Counted from the first letter of the stretch, positions 44,463 through 52,829 are shown. The stretch is 64,000 bases of DNA from CAVUMR01 sp963742715 (GCA_963742715.1 CAVUMR010000002.1:310001-374000); one strand, 5' to 3'. Numbers and translations: made by a program. Notes: generated by a model from the sequence alone, not told the origin.

Positions 44463-45788
44463 GTGGTAGGGCGTAGACCCCCGCGCATCCCCGTCGAGCG
44501 GCGGAAGGCATCAACGGTGGCGCACTTCAGCTGGCGCGACGGTCGTACGCGCTCGAAAACGGTAGAAGACACCCGGGCGTCCTATTGGCGCGTACTCCGT
44601 ACCCCCGGCGCGTTGGCGTTCTTTCTGGTCGCGGCTCCGGTACGACTGGGACTCGCGATGACCGGCATGGGCATCGTGTGGCTCGTACACGGTGAAACGG
44701 GCTCGTTCGGCATCGCGGGTGTCGTGGTCGGCGGCTTTGCGGTGGGCGAGGCGGTGATCTGTCCCCAGGTGGCGCGGCTGATCGACCGGTACGGCCAGCC
44801 GCGGGTCCTGCCGTGGAGCCTCGGCGTTCACGGTGGCGCCGTCGCACTGCTGGTCGGGGCTGCGGTCGCGCACGGGCCGGTCTGGCTGCTCGTCGCGGCC
44901 GGTGGACTTGCCGGCGGGTCGATTCCGCAGGTGGGAGCCCTCACCGCGGCGCGCTGGTCGGTACTCCTGCGCGGGACGGTACTGCTGCCGGCCGCGTTCA
45001 CGCTGGAGACGTTGAGCATCGACGTGGCGTACCTGACCGGACCGGCGGTGGCGGTACTGCTCGCGACCACGGTCGCTGCTCCGGCCGGTACCGTCGGGGC
45101 TGCTTTTCTGATTGTCATCGGTGGTCTCGTGTTCGCCAGCCTGCGGCGAACCGCGCCGCCTCCCGCCGCGGACCGGCCGCGCGACAGCACGGAACGCGGG
45201 CTGCTGACGGCCGGCTTCGGCGTGCTGTTGTACGTGAACTTCGCGATGGGCGGGTTCTTCGGCTCAATGCAGTTGTCGGTCAGTGCCTTCGCCGAGGCGC
45301 ATCACGTCGCCAGTGCGGCCGGAGTCCTTTACGCCGTGATGAGCTGCGCGAGCATCCTGGTGGGGCTCGCCTACGGGCGTCGCCGCTGGTCCATCGCGCC
45401 CGCTGTCCAGCTCGGTTTCGCGTTGAGTTTCCTGGCGGTCGCCGGCGTACCCCTGCTGTTTGTCGATTCGACCGCCGTGCTGGGCATCGCCCTGGTACTG
45501 CCCGGAATGGCGATCGCCCCGACCATCGTGCTGTCCTCGACCCTCATCCAGGGTGCGGCCGACAGCCGGGCGATGACGCAGGCGTTCACCTGGGTCAACT
45601 CGGCGAGCGTGGCCGGCATGGCGCTGGCCGCGTCCGGTGCCGGCCAGCTCGTCGACCAGCACGGACCGAGCACCGGCTTTCTGATCCCGATCGCCGCGTC
45701 CGGTTCGGCCGCGCTGCTCGTCTGGTTCTTCCGTTCGGCGATGCCGGCCGGGCGCCAGCAGGTGACCGCCCCCGTGCCGTCAGCCTGA
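44463..45788 (+). CDS. MFS transporter
   Basis: 441 residues with about 12 membrane segments; begins GALAFFLVAAPVRLGLAMTG and includes the loop ARLIDRYGQPRVLPW of drug-efflux MFS proteins. Start uncertain: GTG 44463 or GTG 44517 (before AHFSWRDG), and the first 35 residues are hydrophilic. Substrate unknown. It is followed after 80 bases by the ThiG-like and HAD genes on the same strand, which could form a small pathway-exporter unit. Confidence 0.88.
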   Translation: MVGRRPPRIPVERRKASTVAHFSWRDGRTRSKTVEDTRASYWRVLRTPGALAFFLVAAPVRLGLAMTGMGIVWLVHGETGSFGIAGVVVGGFAVGEAVICPQVARLIDRYGQPRVLPWSLGVHGGAVALLVGAAVAHGPVWLLVAAGGLAGGSIPQVGALTAARWSVLLRGTVLLPAAFTLETLSIDVAYLTGPAVAVLLATTVAAPAGTVGAAFLIVIGGLVFASLRRTAPPPAADRPRDSTERGLLTAGFGVLLYVNFAMGGFFGSMQLSVSAFAEAHHVASAAGVLYAVMSCASILVGLAYGRRRWSIAPAVQLGFALSFLAVAGVPLLFVDSTAVLGIALVLPGMAIAPTIVLSSTLIQGAADSRAMTQAFTWVNSASVAGMALAASGAGQLVDQHGPSTGFLIPIAASGSAALLVWFFRSAMPAGRQQVTAPVPSA

Positions 45789-45869
45789 GGCCGGCGGCAG
45801 GCGGCAGGCGGCCGGCGCGCGACCGTGCTATACCTCCGGCGTTCTGGCTGGCCGCGTGGAGGACGACGC

Positions 45870-46637
45870 ATGACCTACCGCACCCACGACGAGGTGTTCG
45901 GCACGGCACCGTGGCTGGAGGTGGGCGGGCGCGCCCTCACCTCGCGGCTGTTGCTGGGCATCGAGCAGTACACCAGCCCGGAGCTGGTCGGACAGGTGCT
46001 GGACGCGGCCGGCGCGGACGTGTTCATCACGACGTTCGACCTGGAGCACACCCGCTCGAGCCTGCTGCTGATGGACCTGGACGAGCACGTCGAGCTGGAC
46101 CGGTACACCTGGATCGGGACGACCTCGTTCGCCCACTCGGCCGAGGCGGCGGTGGAGACGGCCCGGCAGTTGCGGGACCGGCTCGGGCTCAATGTGATCA
46201 AGCTCGACGTGCGCGACGAGGACAACCTGCCGGACACGTCCGGCACGATCCTGGCGGCGAAACAGCTGCTCAGCGACGGTTTCAGCGTGCTGCCGTTCGT
46301 CCTGCCGGAGCGGGACACGGTGCGGTCGCTGGAGGAGCTCGGCTGCTCGGCGATCCGGCTGATGGCCTCGCCGGTGGCGAGCTACCGGGGGATCGCCGAC
46401 CCGGCCGCGATCGAACGGTGCGTCGGGGCGATGACCGTCCCGGCCGTCGTCGAGGGCGGGCTGGGCTCGCCGCGCCACGTCGTCGAGGCGATGGAATTAG
46501 GAGCGTCGGCTGTACTGGTGAACACCCTGGTCGCGCGTGCACCGGATCCCGTTGCCATGGCCGCGGCCGTGAAGCACGCACTACTCGCGGGTGGGCTGTC
46601 GTCGCTGGCCCGGCGGCCTCTCCGGGCCGTCCCGTGA
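45870..46637 (+). CDS. ThiG-like (thiazole synthase family) protein
   Basis: 255 residues from ATG 45870, with GGAGGACG nine bases before it. The TIM-barrel pattern of thiazole synthase is clear: LTSRLLLG at the start, the Schiff-base lysine in NVIKLDV, LPD, SLEELGCSAIRLMASPV, VPAVVEGGLGSP and LGASAVLVNT. Key differences from true ThiG: GTGKF is GIEQY, the phosphate-binding GSNxG is ASYRG, and DAGIG is EGGLG. No thiS, thiF, thiO or other thiamine gene is near. A paralogue acting on a different ketose phosphate is therefore likely; ThiG-like BexX of thiosugar biosynthesis is a known precedent. Its stop overlaps the HAD gene by four bases. Confidence 0.82.
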   Translation: MTYRTHDEVFGTAPWLEVGGRALTSRLLLGIEQYTSPELVGQVLDAAGADVFITTFDLEHTRSSLLLMDLDEHVELDRYTWIGTTSFAHSAEAAVETARQLRDRLGLNVIKLDVRDEDNLPDTSGTILAAKQLLSDGFSVLPFVLPERDTVRSLEELGCSAIRLMASPVASYRGIADPAAIERCVGAMTVPAVVEGGLGSPRHVVEAMELGASAVLVNTLVARAPDPVAMAAAVKHALLAGGLSSLARRPLRAVP

Positions 46638-47311
46638 CGACCCACGAAGCGGTCCTGTTCGACCTTGACGGGGTACTGATCAGCTCGCAGGAAGCCATCA
46701 TCGAGCTGTGGCAGCGGCTGCTCGCGTCGCACGGCCTTCCGTTGACCGACTCCGACCTGCATCACCATGTGTTGGGCTGCGGTCCTGAGCACACCGTGGA
46801 CGCGCTGTTTCCGGCTGACGTGCGGGCCACGGTGCTTGCCGCGATCCGGGCGGCCGAGCCCGACCTTGGTTACCGTCCGCTGCCGGGTGCGCGGTCCGTC
46901 GTGCGCACCCTTTCTGCCGCTGGGGTACCGCTGGCGCTGGTGACCAGCGCATCGTCCGGCCGAGCGGGCGCGGTCCTGACGAGCCTCGGGCTGGCCGACT
47001 GTTTCGCCGCGACGGTCGCGTGGGACGACACCGAGCGCGGCAAACCGCATCCCGATCCGTACCTGCTGGCCGCGACCCGGTTGGACGTGAAGCCGGAGCG
47101 CTGCGTCGTGGTCGAGGATGCCGTATCCGGGATCGTGGCGGCCCGTACCGCCGGCATGACCTGTATCGGCATCGACGCGACCGGCAGTGACCGGCTGGTA
47201 CGAGCCGGCGCCCCGGTCACCGCGACCGGACTGGACCAGGTGCGGGTATCCCACAATCCGGCGGGCGTGGAAGTCCTGGTCGGCAGGTATGTACTGAGGC
47301 TCTCGCCGTAG
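46634..47311 (+). CDS. HAD-family hydrolase, beta-phosphoglucomutase-like
   Basis: 225 residues from GTG 46634, which overlaps the ThiG-like stop (GTGA). Motifs: FDLDGVLISS (nucleophile and acid/base Asp), VTSASSG (motif II Ser/Thr), GKPHPDPYL (Lys), VVEDAVSGIVAA (Asp pair). A helical cap lies between motifs I and II, so substrates are small sugar or organic phosphates. Coupling to the ThiG-like gene suggests that it removes a phosphate from that enzyme's product or precursor. Confidence 0.9.
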   Translation: MTTHEAVLFDLDGVLISSQEAIIELWQRLLASHGLPLTDSDLHHHVLGCGPEHTVDALFPADVRATVLAAIRAAEPDLGYRPLPGARSVVRTLSAAGVPLALVTSASSGRAGAVLTSLGLADCFAATVAWDDTERGKPHPDPYLLAATRLDVKPERCVVVEDAVSGIVAARTAGMTCIGIDATGSDRLVRAGAPVTATGLDQVRVSHNPAGVEVLVGRYVLRLSP

Positions 47312-47321
47312 GCTGCCTGCC

Positions 47322-47624
47322 GTGGCGCAGCTATCCGAGGACGTCCGGCGAGCGGTCAGGTTCTTCGCGTTCTACCTCGCCAACGGGACCGTCGACCTGG
47401 AACTGCTCGGCGACATCGACTACCGACCGCACCTCGTGCAGTTCGGGTCCGAGCTCGAAATGGCGTTCACGATCTTCACGAACGTCCTGGAGGTCGACGA
47501 CAGCGGGCGCGTCACCAACGGCGGACACGCACAACGCCGCGCGGCCCAGTGGATCCGCAACTACTGCGACCCGTCGTACGAGATCGAGCCGCCGCTGGCG
47601 GACTGGGAAGTCGAACTGCCGTAG
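47322..47624 (+). CDS. Hypothetical protein, 100 residues
   Basis: 100 residues from GTG 47322, ten bases after the HAD stop. It begins AQLSEDVRRAVRFFAFYLAN and ends with WIRNYCDPSYEIEPPLADW. Composition is that of a soluble alpha/beta protein, without signal or membrane segment. It resembles small uncharacterised actinobacterial proteins that I cannot name with certainty. It may be co-transcribed with the HAD gene. Confidence 0.7.
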   Translation: MAQLSEDVRRAVRFFAFYLANGTVDLELLGDIDYRPHLVQFGSELEMAFTIFTNVLEVDDSGRVTNGGHAQRRAAQWIRNYCDPSYEIEPPLADWEVELP

Positions 47625-47666
47625 CCGGGTCTGCCGCTCGCTCCGCGTCCGCGGCCGCTGTCACTC

Positions 47667-47918
47667 GTGTCAGCTCCGGGCGGACCGCCGCGGGGTGGCC
47701 GGGTCACGATTGTCGACGACGAGTTCGGCTCGCAGCAGGATCGCGTCGTCGGGCGCGACGTACACCTGGCTGGTTGCGGGTTTCCGGCCGGGCAGCTCCA
47801 TGAGCTTGATGCGGTAGCGGCGACTCCCGGCCGGGCCGAGGCGGGATCAGCAGCAGCTGGCGGCGGGGTCGTCCGGCAAGACGTCCACGGCGGGGGAACG
47901 CACCAACAGGTCGTACAT
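47667..47918 (-). pseudogene. Small gene interrupted by in-frame TGA, or a 23-residue peptide ORF
   Basis: On the minus strand, ATG 47918 opens 23 codons (MYDLLVRSPAVDVLPDDP, then AASCC) ending in TGA at 47849-47847. The same frame continues after the stop for about 60 codons of protein-like sequence (RRYRIKLMELPGRKPATSQ, VYVAPDDAILLRAELVV) to a TGA near 47667. Both halves have protein-like composition. It may be one gene broken by a nonsense change, a gene with TGA read-through, or two small ORFs. No ribosome-binding site is clear. It lies directly behind the tRNA-Lys hairpin. The rest of 47625-47969 shows no other gene. Confidence 0.3.
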
Positions 47919-47922
47919 GGTT

Positions 47923-47950
47923 CAGGGCCGGTCATGATCGACCGGCCCTG
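47923..47950 (-). terminator. Hairpin downstream of tRNA-Lys
   Basis: CAGGGCCGGTC and GACCGGCCCTG form a perfect 11-pair stem around ATGATC, 20 bases beyond the tRNA 3' end. The arms nearly equal those of the hairpin behind tRNA-His at 50543-50580. Confidence 0.7.
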
Positions 47951-47969
47951 GTGTTTGTACTGGTGAGAG

Positions 47970-48045
<76 letters not shown>

Positions 48046-48425
48046 GTGCGTTGCGAACGAGCCCGCGCAACGGGGATGAACGATAGCACGGTGCCGCGAC
48101 GGACCGGCAAAGCGCCCTCGCGCGCCCGCACCGGCGCGTGACAGCCACACGAGGCCGGGGAAGGACAGCCGCACGGTGCCGGCGCGCGACAACCACACGG
48201 TGCCGGAGCGGGACCTGGGCGGGTGCGCGGCGGGTGACCGGAACCCGACCGCGGACGCCACGAGCACAAGACACGGGCTTACCAGCGGAAACCTGGGCAA
48301 TCCGGCCTGGTCGAGGGTGCTGACGGCGGTACGACCGTGATCGGCGGAGCCGTCCTCCAGGCACTATTGGCCGATAGGGCAGGATGAGGCAGTTTCGAAC
48401 CGTAGGCGCGGGGGCGAGGACGGGC
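48046..48425. other. Intergenic region upstream of L,D-transpeptidase
   Basis: 380 bases between the tRNA-Lys 5' end and the transpeptidase start. They hold a 24-bp tandem repeat at 48141-48212 and must contain the tRNA promoter (minus strand) and the transpeptidase promoter; I see no clear consensus elements or gene. Confidence 0.4.
48141..48212. repeat. 24-bp tandem repeat, 3 copies
   Basis: Copies at 48141, 48165 and 48189 share ACA(G/A)CC(A/G)CACG.TGCCGG; the second and third are the closest. The core CACGGTGCCG resembles part of the 28-bp unit at 40228-40362 (CACACG...GGTGCCG). Confidence 0.75.
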
Positions 48426-49793
48426 ATGACCGGTTCAGCGATTGCGCAGGCACCCAGACGTACCGTCAAGCACCGGTCTGCCCTGCGGCGGCCCGGCTGG
48501 GCGGTGCTTGCTCTCGCCCTGACCGGCTTGATCGGTCTCAACGGCTGCACGTCCGGGAAGGACGGCGCGGCGGAGAAGACCCGGTCGCCGAGTGCCAGTC
48601 CGTCACCGACCGCGCCACCGGCGCAGGTGGCGATCGCGTCGCCGCGGAACGGGCAGCGGGGGGTACCGACCGGCACCGAGATCGCGATGCGCGTCATCGG
48701 TGGTCAGGTAACCGCCGCGACGCTTCTCGGCCCCGGCAACAGGCCGGTACCGGGCGCCTTCTACCCGGGCACGACCACCTGGGTGCCGGCGCGGCAGCTC
48801 GCCTTCAACGCCACCTACCGGGTGAACGTGACCGCGGTGAATCCGGACGGTAAGGCCGTCACCGCCACGTCCCGGTTCAGCACCCTGTCCGGTACCGACC
48901 CGAACAGGTTGATGAACACCGCCCTCTACATGTACGACCACGAGGTCGTCGGCGTGGGCATGCCGGTGGTGGTCGAGTTCGGGGTGGACGTCGAGAACCG
49001 GTTCAAGCCCGCGGTCGAGCGGCACCTGAGCGTGATGAGCACGCCGGTGCAGGAGGGTGCCTGGCACTGGTGGAGTGACCACGAGGTGCACTTCCGGCCC
49101 AAGGTCTACTGGCAGCCCGGTACCAAACTCGCGGTCCGGATCGGTGTCGGCGGGATGCCGGTGGGCGACGGCTGGTACGGCGTCGCGGACCGGACGGCGT
49201 CGGTGACGGTCGGCCCCAAGCAGGTCATCGCGGTCAACAACGTGGGCAAGCAACTGAGCGTGATCAGGGATGACCGGGTGATCCGCCGGATGCCGGTGAG
49301 TCTGGGCAAGCCGAGCTCCCCGTCCTCCAGCGGCAACCTCGTGGTGATGGAGCGCAAGGAACAGGAGTGGTTCGACTCCTCGACCTATGGCGTACCGATC
49401 AGCTCGGCGGCCGGCTACCGCACCCTCGTGTACTGGGACCTGCGGATCACCTGGGGCGGTGAGTACATTCACGCCGCTCCGTGGTCGGTCGGTGACCAGG
49501 GCCATCGGAACGTCTCGCACGGGTGTACCAACCTGTCCACCGAGAACGCCAGGTGGCTGTTCAACAACAGCAGGGTCGGCGATCCGGTGGTCGTCCGGGG
49601 CACTGAGGCGCACATCCAGGCGGGCGACGGTTGGACCGACTGGGAACTGCCGTGGGCGAAGTTCCTGCAGGGCAGCAAGCTGCCGCACCCACTTCCGACG
49701 GCCAGCCCGACCGCGAGTCCGTCCGGAACCGCCTCGGCGGGCCCGACCGTTACGGCCACCGCCTCGAAGCCGGCCGCCGCCCAGGGCAACTAA
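48426..49793 (+). CDS. L,D-transpeptidase (YkuD) lipoprotein
   Basis: 455 residues from ATG 48426 (GAGGACGGGC just before); ATG 48384 is the alternative. Membrane-anchoring signal with lipobox-like GLNGC at about 37-41, two Ig-like domains (about 65-270), then the YkuD catalytic domain (about 275-400) with HAAPWSVGDQGHRNVSHGCTN; the cysteine of SHGCTN is the nucleophile, and both histidines are present. A Pro/Ser/Thr tail of ~45 residues ends it. Actinobacterial enzymes of this build make 3-3 peptidoglycan cross-links outside the membrane. No neighbour appears co-transcribed. Confidence 0.93.
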   Translation: MTGSAIAQAPRRTVKHRSALRRPGWAVLALALTGLIGLNGCTSGKDGAAEKTRSPSASPSPTAPPAQVAIASPRNGQRGVPTGTEIAMRVIGGQVTAATLLGPGNRPVPGAFYPGTTTWVPARQLAFNATYRVNVTAVNPDGKAVTATSRFSTLSGTDPNRLMNTALYMYDHEVVGVGMPVVVEFGVDVENRFKPAVERHLSVMSTPVQEGAWHWWSDHEVHFRPKVYWQPGTKLAVRIGVGGMPVGDGWYGVADRTASVTVGPKQVIAVNNVGKQLSVIRDDRVIRRMPVSLGKPSSPSSSGNLVVMERKEQEWFDSSTYGVPISSAAGYRTLVYWDLRITWGGEYIHAAPWSVGDQGHRNVSHGCTNLSTENARWLFNNSRVGDPVVVRGTEAHIQAGDGWTDWELPWAKFLQGSKLPHPLPTASPTASPSGTASAGPTVTATASKPAAAQGN

Positions 49794-49920
49794 CCGCCAT
49801 GGGGTACTCGCGTGCCCCGGCGCTACACAGCTCGTGCGGGCCCAAAGCCGCGAACTGGAACGATCCGACACGCACATGCCGCGATCGGATGAATAGGGCT
49901 AGATGACCTAGAGTTACCCT

Positions 49921-50499
49921 GTGCCGACGTTCTGGATCGGGTACATCGACATTCCTCCCGCGGTCGAAATGAAGATCCGCACTCGGCGCGGGGTTACCGG
50001 TGACCAGGTCCGTTCCGCCTGTCAATGGCCAGCCAAGCCAGCCAAGGCGGTGTGGCACGACCATCCCGAGCACGGCCACCGGCTCATCGTGTTCGCAGGC
50101 GATGAGCAGGGGCGCCAGCTGAAGGTCGTCCTCCAGCCAATCGACGAGACGGACGGAACTTGGCGCCTTCATCGTGGCAGGGCAGGACGCATGATGGGTG
50201 CTATGCCGCAAGACGAGCTGGCGGAGATCGACCTCACCGAAGACGAGATCGACGCGATGATGGCGCAGGGCGAAGCTGTCGAGCTGACAGGTCCGCCCAG
50301 CCTCGACCACCCTGTCGAGTTTGAGGTGATCAAGAGCGGGGTCGACACCTATGTATGGCGGATCGTGGACCCGAGCGGCGCCATTCTTGCCACCAGCGAC
50401 AACCACTACAGAAGTGTGGGCGCGGCGATCAGGGCCATAGGCGCCCTCAGACGTTCCCTGCGCAACGCCACCTTCAGGAACATCCAAGACTCCGCATAG
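49921..50499 (+). CDS. Hypothetical protein: toxin-like domain plus DUF1508-like domain
   Basis: 192 residues from GTG 49921; no strong RBS. Residues 1-95 (RGVTGDQVRSACQ, GHRLIVFAGDEQGRQLKVVL, DGTWRLHRGR) recall BrnT/RelE-superfamily toxins. Residues about 98-130 form an acidic amphipathic stretch (DLTEDEIDAMMAQGEAVEL) like short antitoxin tails. Residues about 135-185 (FEVIKSGVDTYVWRIVDPSG, then SDNHYRSVGAAIRAI) resemble DUF1508/YegP repeats. The three parts in one frame could be a self-contained toxin-antitoxin-like protein, but this is inference from pattern only. Third-base bias is weaker than in neighbours, and several AT-richer codons are used, which fits acquired DNA. Confidence 0.6.
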   Translation: MPTFWIGYIDIPPAVEMKIRTRRGVTGDQVRSACQWPAKPAKAVWHDHPEHGHRLIVFAGDEQGRQLKVVLQPIDETDGTWRLHRGRAGRMMGAMPQDELAEIDLTEDEIDAMMAQGEAVELTGPPSLDHPVEFEVIKSGVDTYVWRIVDPSGAILATSDNHYRSVGAAIRAIGALRRSLRNATFRNIQDSA

Positions 50500-50542
50500 G
50501 GCCTGGTCGCTAGCTGAACTGAGATAGTGGCGGCGCACGCAA

Positions 50543-50580
50543 ACGCATCAGGGCCGGTCGGCAGACCGGCCCTGATGCGT
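50543..50580 (-). terminator. Hairpin downstream of tRNA-His
   Basis: ACGCATCAGGGCCGGTC and GACCGGCCCTGATGCGT form a perfect 17-pair stem with a GGCA loop, 13 bases beyond the tRNA-His 3' end. On the minus strand TTTG follows. It could also end the plus-strand gene at 50499. Confidence 0.8.
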
Positions 50581-50592
50581 GTTAAACCAGAG

Positions 50593-50666
50593 GGTGACTG
50601 ACGGGATTTGAACCCGCGACACCTGGGACCACAACCCAGTGCTCTACCAACTGAGCTACAGCCACC
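50593..50666 (-). tRNA. tRNA-His (GUG)
   Basis: Minus-strand cloverleaf: acceptor GTGGCTG with CAGTCAC (one G-U), D arm GCTCAGTTGGTAGAGC, anticodon loop with GTG, T arm CGGGTTCAAATCCCG. An extra 5' G opposite the C discriminator, the mark of tRNA-His, is encoded (50666 and 50593). CCA is not encoded (CCT follows). Confidence 0.97.
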
Positions 50667-50749
50667 ACGCCGCCCGCAGGGCGGGAGGTGCGCGCCAATG
50701 ATAGCCGGCAGTCGACAGTCCACCGCACCGGGTTCCGGCGACTCCCGCG

Positions 50750-51505
50750 CTACCGGTTCGGGCCGGTACCGCCTGGATCGCGCCCGTGCTCAGGCGCCTG
50801 GACGGTACCTCCCGCGGCGCCACCAGCAGCGCTCTCCGCGGCGGCTGCTTCGGCCGGCGCGGGTGCCGGATCGCCGTTCGCGAGCCCAGTGTTGATCTTG
50901 CCCTGGTCGAGCAGCCGTGCCGCGACTGCCTTCGCCGTCTCCACGTCCGGACCGGGCCGCGGTACGAAGACCGTCTCCCGGTAGTACGCGAGCTCCCGGA
51001 TGCTCTCCCGGATGTCGGCCAGCGCCCGATGCGCGAGCCCCTTGGCCGGCTGCCCGAAGTACGCCCGCGGGTACCACCGGCGGCACAGCTCCTTGATCGA
51101 GGACACGTCGATCATGCGGTAGTGCAGGTGGGCGTCGAGCGCTGGCATGTCCCGGGAGATGAAACCGCGGTCGGTGGCGATCGAGTTGCCGCACAGCGGA
51201 GCGGTACGCGGCTCCGGCACGTACTTGCGGATGTACTCCAGCACCATCGCCTCGGCTTCGGCCACAGTGACGGCCGACGCGCGTACCGCCTCGGTGAGGC
51301 CGGACCGCTCGTGCATGTCGCTGACCACCGGAAGCATCGCCTCGAGCAGCTCGTCCCGGGCGTTGATCACTACGTCGACGCCGTCGCCGAGCACGTTCAG
51401 CTCCGGATCGGTGACCAGTGCCGCCACTTCGATCAGCGCGTCATGACCCAGGTCGAGCCCGGTCATCTCGCAGTCGATCCAGACCAGAAGATCACCCACG
51501 GTCAT
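50750..51505 (-). CDS. orn: Oligoribonuclease
   Basis: 251 residues from ATG 51505. DEDDh exonuclease of the Orn family: WIDCEMTGL (Asp11, Glu13), SIATDRGFI (Asp), and GLAHRALADI (His and Asp). It hydrolyses 2-5-nucleotide RNAs and pGpG-like dinucleotides in the cytoplasm and is usually essential in actinobacteria. A C-terminal Ala/Gly/Pro-rich extension of ~45 residues goes beyond the usual ~200. The position beside tRNA-His is common in this phylum. Confidence 0.95.
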   Translation of the reverse strand: MTVGDLLVWIDCEMTGLDLGHDALIEVAALVTDPELNVLGDGVDVVINARDELLEAMLPVVSDMHERSGLTEAVRASAVTVAEAEAMVLEYIRKYVPEPRTAPLCGNSIATDRGFISRDMPALDAHLHYRMIDVSSIKELCRRWYPRAYFGQPAKGLAHRALADIRESIRELAYYRETVFVPRPGPDVETAKAVAARLLDQGKINTGLANGDPAPAPAEAAAAESAAGGAAGGTVQAPEHGRDPGGTGPNR

Positions 51506-51731
51506 ACAGCCTAGGCCCAGGCCGTGCCGGGAGCCCCGCCGGCCAGCAGGTTGCCTGGTACCGGGGCTGGATCCGGCTCACCGGCACGCTCCCGTTTGCG
51601 CTGTCAGCGGATCCGCGCACCGCGAAAGGGCTTTCCCCCTGATGTACCCCATGGAAAGGATCGAATGACGGCAGCGCGCACGACGGCCGCCGACGATTGC
51701 GCCTAGTCAAATGAGCAGGAAGGGGCCGGAC

Positions 51732-52733
51732 ATGCGGATGCTCGTACTCGGGGGAACCGTCTACCTCTCCTATACGGTCGCCGAGCAGGCGCTGGCGGCC
51801 GGGCACGAGGTGACGGCGGCCTGCCGCGGGGTCTCCGGCGAACCGCCGGCGGGAGTCCGGCACGTGAAGCTGGACCGGGACGACCCGGCCGGGTGGGCCG
51901 AGCTTGCCGCCGAGGGCTGGGACGCCGTGGTCGACATCGCCCGCAAGCCGAGCCGGGTGCGCCGCTCCGTCGAGGTTTTCGCACCGCACGTCCGGCACTG
52001 GACCTTCGTGTCCACCGGCTCCGTCTACTCCGACGGCAGGACGCCCGGCCAGCGGGTGGACACCTCGCCGCTGGAGGAGCCGCTCGCGCCGGACGCGGAT
52101 GAGGACGCGATCGAGAACTACGGTCCTGGCAAGGTGTCCTGTGAACAGGCCGTCCTGGCCGCGCTCGGGGATCGCGCGTTCATCTGCCGCGCCGGCCTCA
52201 TCGTGGGACCGCGCGAGGCCGACGAGACCGACCGATTCGGCTACTGGCCGCTGCGGATGGCCCGCGGCGGTGAGGTGCTCGCGCCCGGCACGCCGCAGGA
52301 CGCCGTCCAGGTGATCGACGTGCGCGACCTGGCCGACTGGATCGTGCGGGCGGGAGAACAGGGGACCGTCGGCACCTACGACGGGGTCGGACCGGTGCTC
52401 GGGATGGGCGAGTTCCTCGACCAGATCGCCGTCGGCGTCGGGGTGACACCGCAGCTGACCTGGGTGGACCAGGACTTCCTGACCGCGCACAAGGTCGAGC
52501 CGTGGGCCGGCGACCGCTCGCTGCCGCTGTGGCTGCCACTGCCGGACTACGCCGGATTCCAGTCCCGGGACAACTCGCCGTCGGTCGCCGCCGGGCTGGT
52601 CACCCGCCCGCTCGCCGACACCGCGCGGGACACGCTTGCCTGGGAGAAGTCGGTGCAGGACACGCACAAGTTGGCGGCCGGCCTGACCGACGAGGAGGAG
52701 CGCGAGCTGCTGACTGCCTGGCATGGACGGTGA
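51732..52733 (+). CDS. NAD-dependent epimerase/dehydratase-like SDR
   Basis: 333 residues. ATG 51732 is preferred to 51711 because GGAAGGGG lies nine bases before it and the Rossmann motif begins at once (MLVLGGTVYLSYTVAEQ). The extended-SDR active site may be present: STGSVYSD and YGPGK (Tyr-xxx-Lys). Length and ending fit reductases/epimerases of nucleotide sugars or small ketones. No sugar-biosynthesis genes are beside it, so the substrate is open. It is transcribed alone. Confidence 0.85.
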   Translation: MRMLVLGGTVYLSYTVAEQALAAGHEVTAACRGVSGEPPAGVRHVKLDRDDPAGWAELAAEGWDAVVDIARKPSRVRRSVEVFAPHVRHWTFVSTGSVYSDGRTPGQRVDTSPLEEPLAPDADEDAIENYGPGKVSCEQAVLAALGDRAFICRAGLIVGPREADETDRFGYWPLRMARGGEVLAPGTPQDAVQVIDVRDLADWIVRAGEQGTVGTYDGVGPVLGMGEFLDQIAVGVGVTPQLTWVDQDFLTAHKVEPWAGDRSLPLWLPLPDYAGFQSRDNSPSVAAGLVTRPLADTARDTLAWEKSVQDTHKLAAGLTDEEERELLTAWHGR

Positions 52734-52777
52734 CGATAGGTCTCCCGCTCGGCCGCGGAAAGGCGCCGGCCGGTGCC

Positions 52778-52829
52778 TGTGGATAACCGGCCGGCGCGGT
52801 GGCCGCCGCTACCCGGCGCCTGTGGACAA
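52778..52829 (+). promoter_or_regulatory. Pair of DnaA-box-like sites
   Basis: TGTGGATAA (52778-52786) and TGTGGACAA (52821-52829) are the reverse complements of TTATCCACA and TTGTCCACA, the E. coli and actinobacterial DnaA-box consensus. They are 43 bases apart in the same orientation, just upstream of the hydrolase promoter. Two perfect nonamers so close are unlikely by chance in this high-GC DNA. Confidence 0.6.

Noticed and set aside
45870..46637. Genuine thiamine thiazole synthase
   Set aside because: Phosphate-binding and loop motifs of ThiG are altered and no thiamine genes are adjacent; annotated as ThiG-like only.
47847..47849. Selenocysteine codon
   Set aside because: Two reading-frame halves look protein-like, but no SECIS-like hairpin with the expected spacing was convincing and no homologue is known to me.
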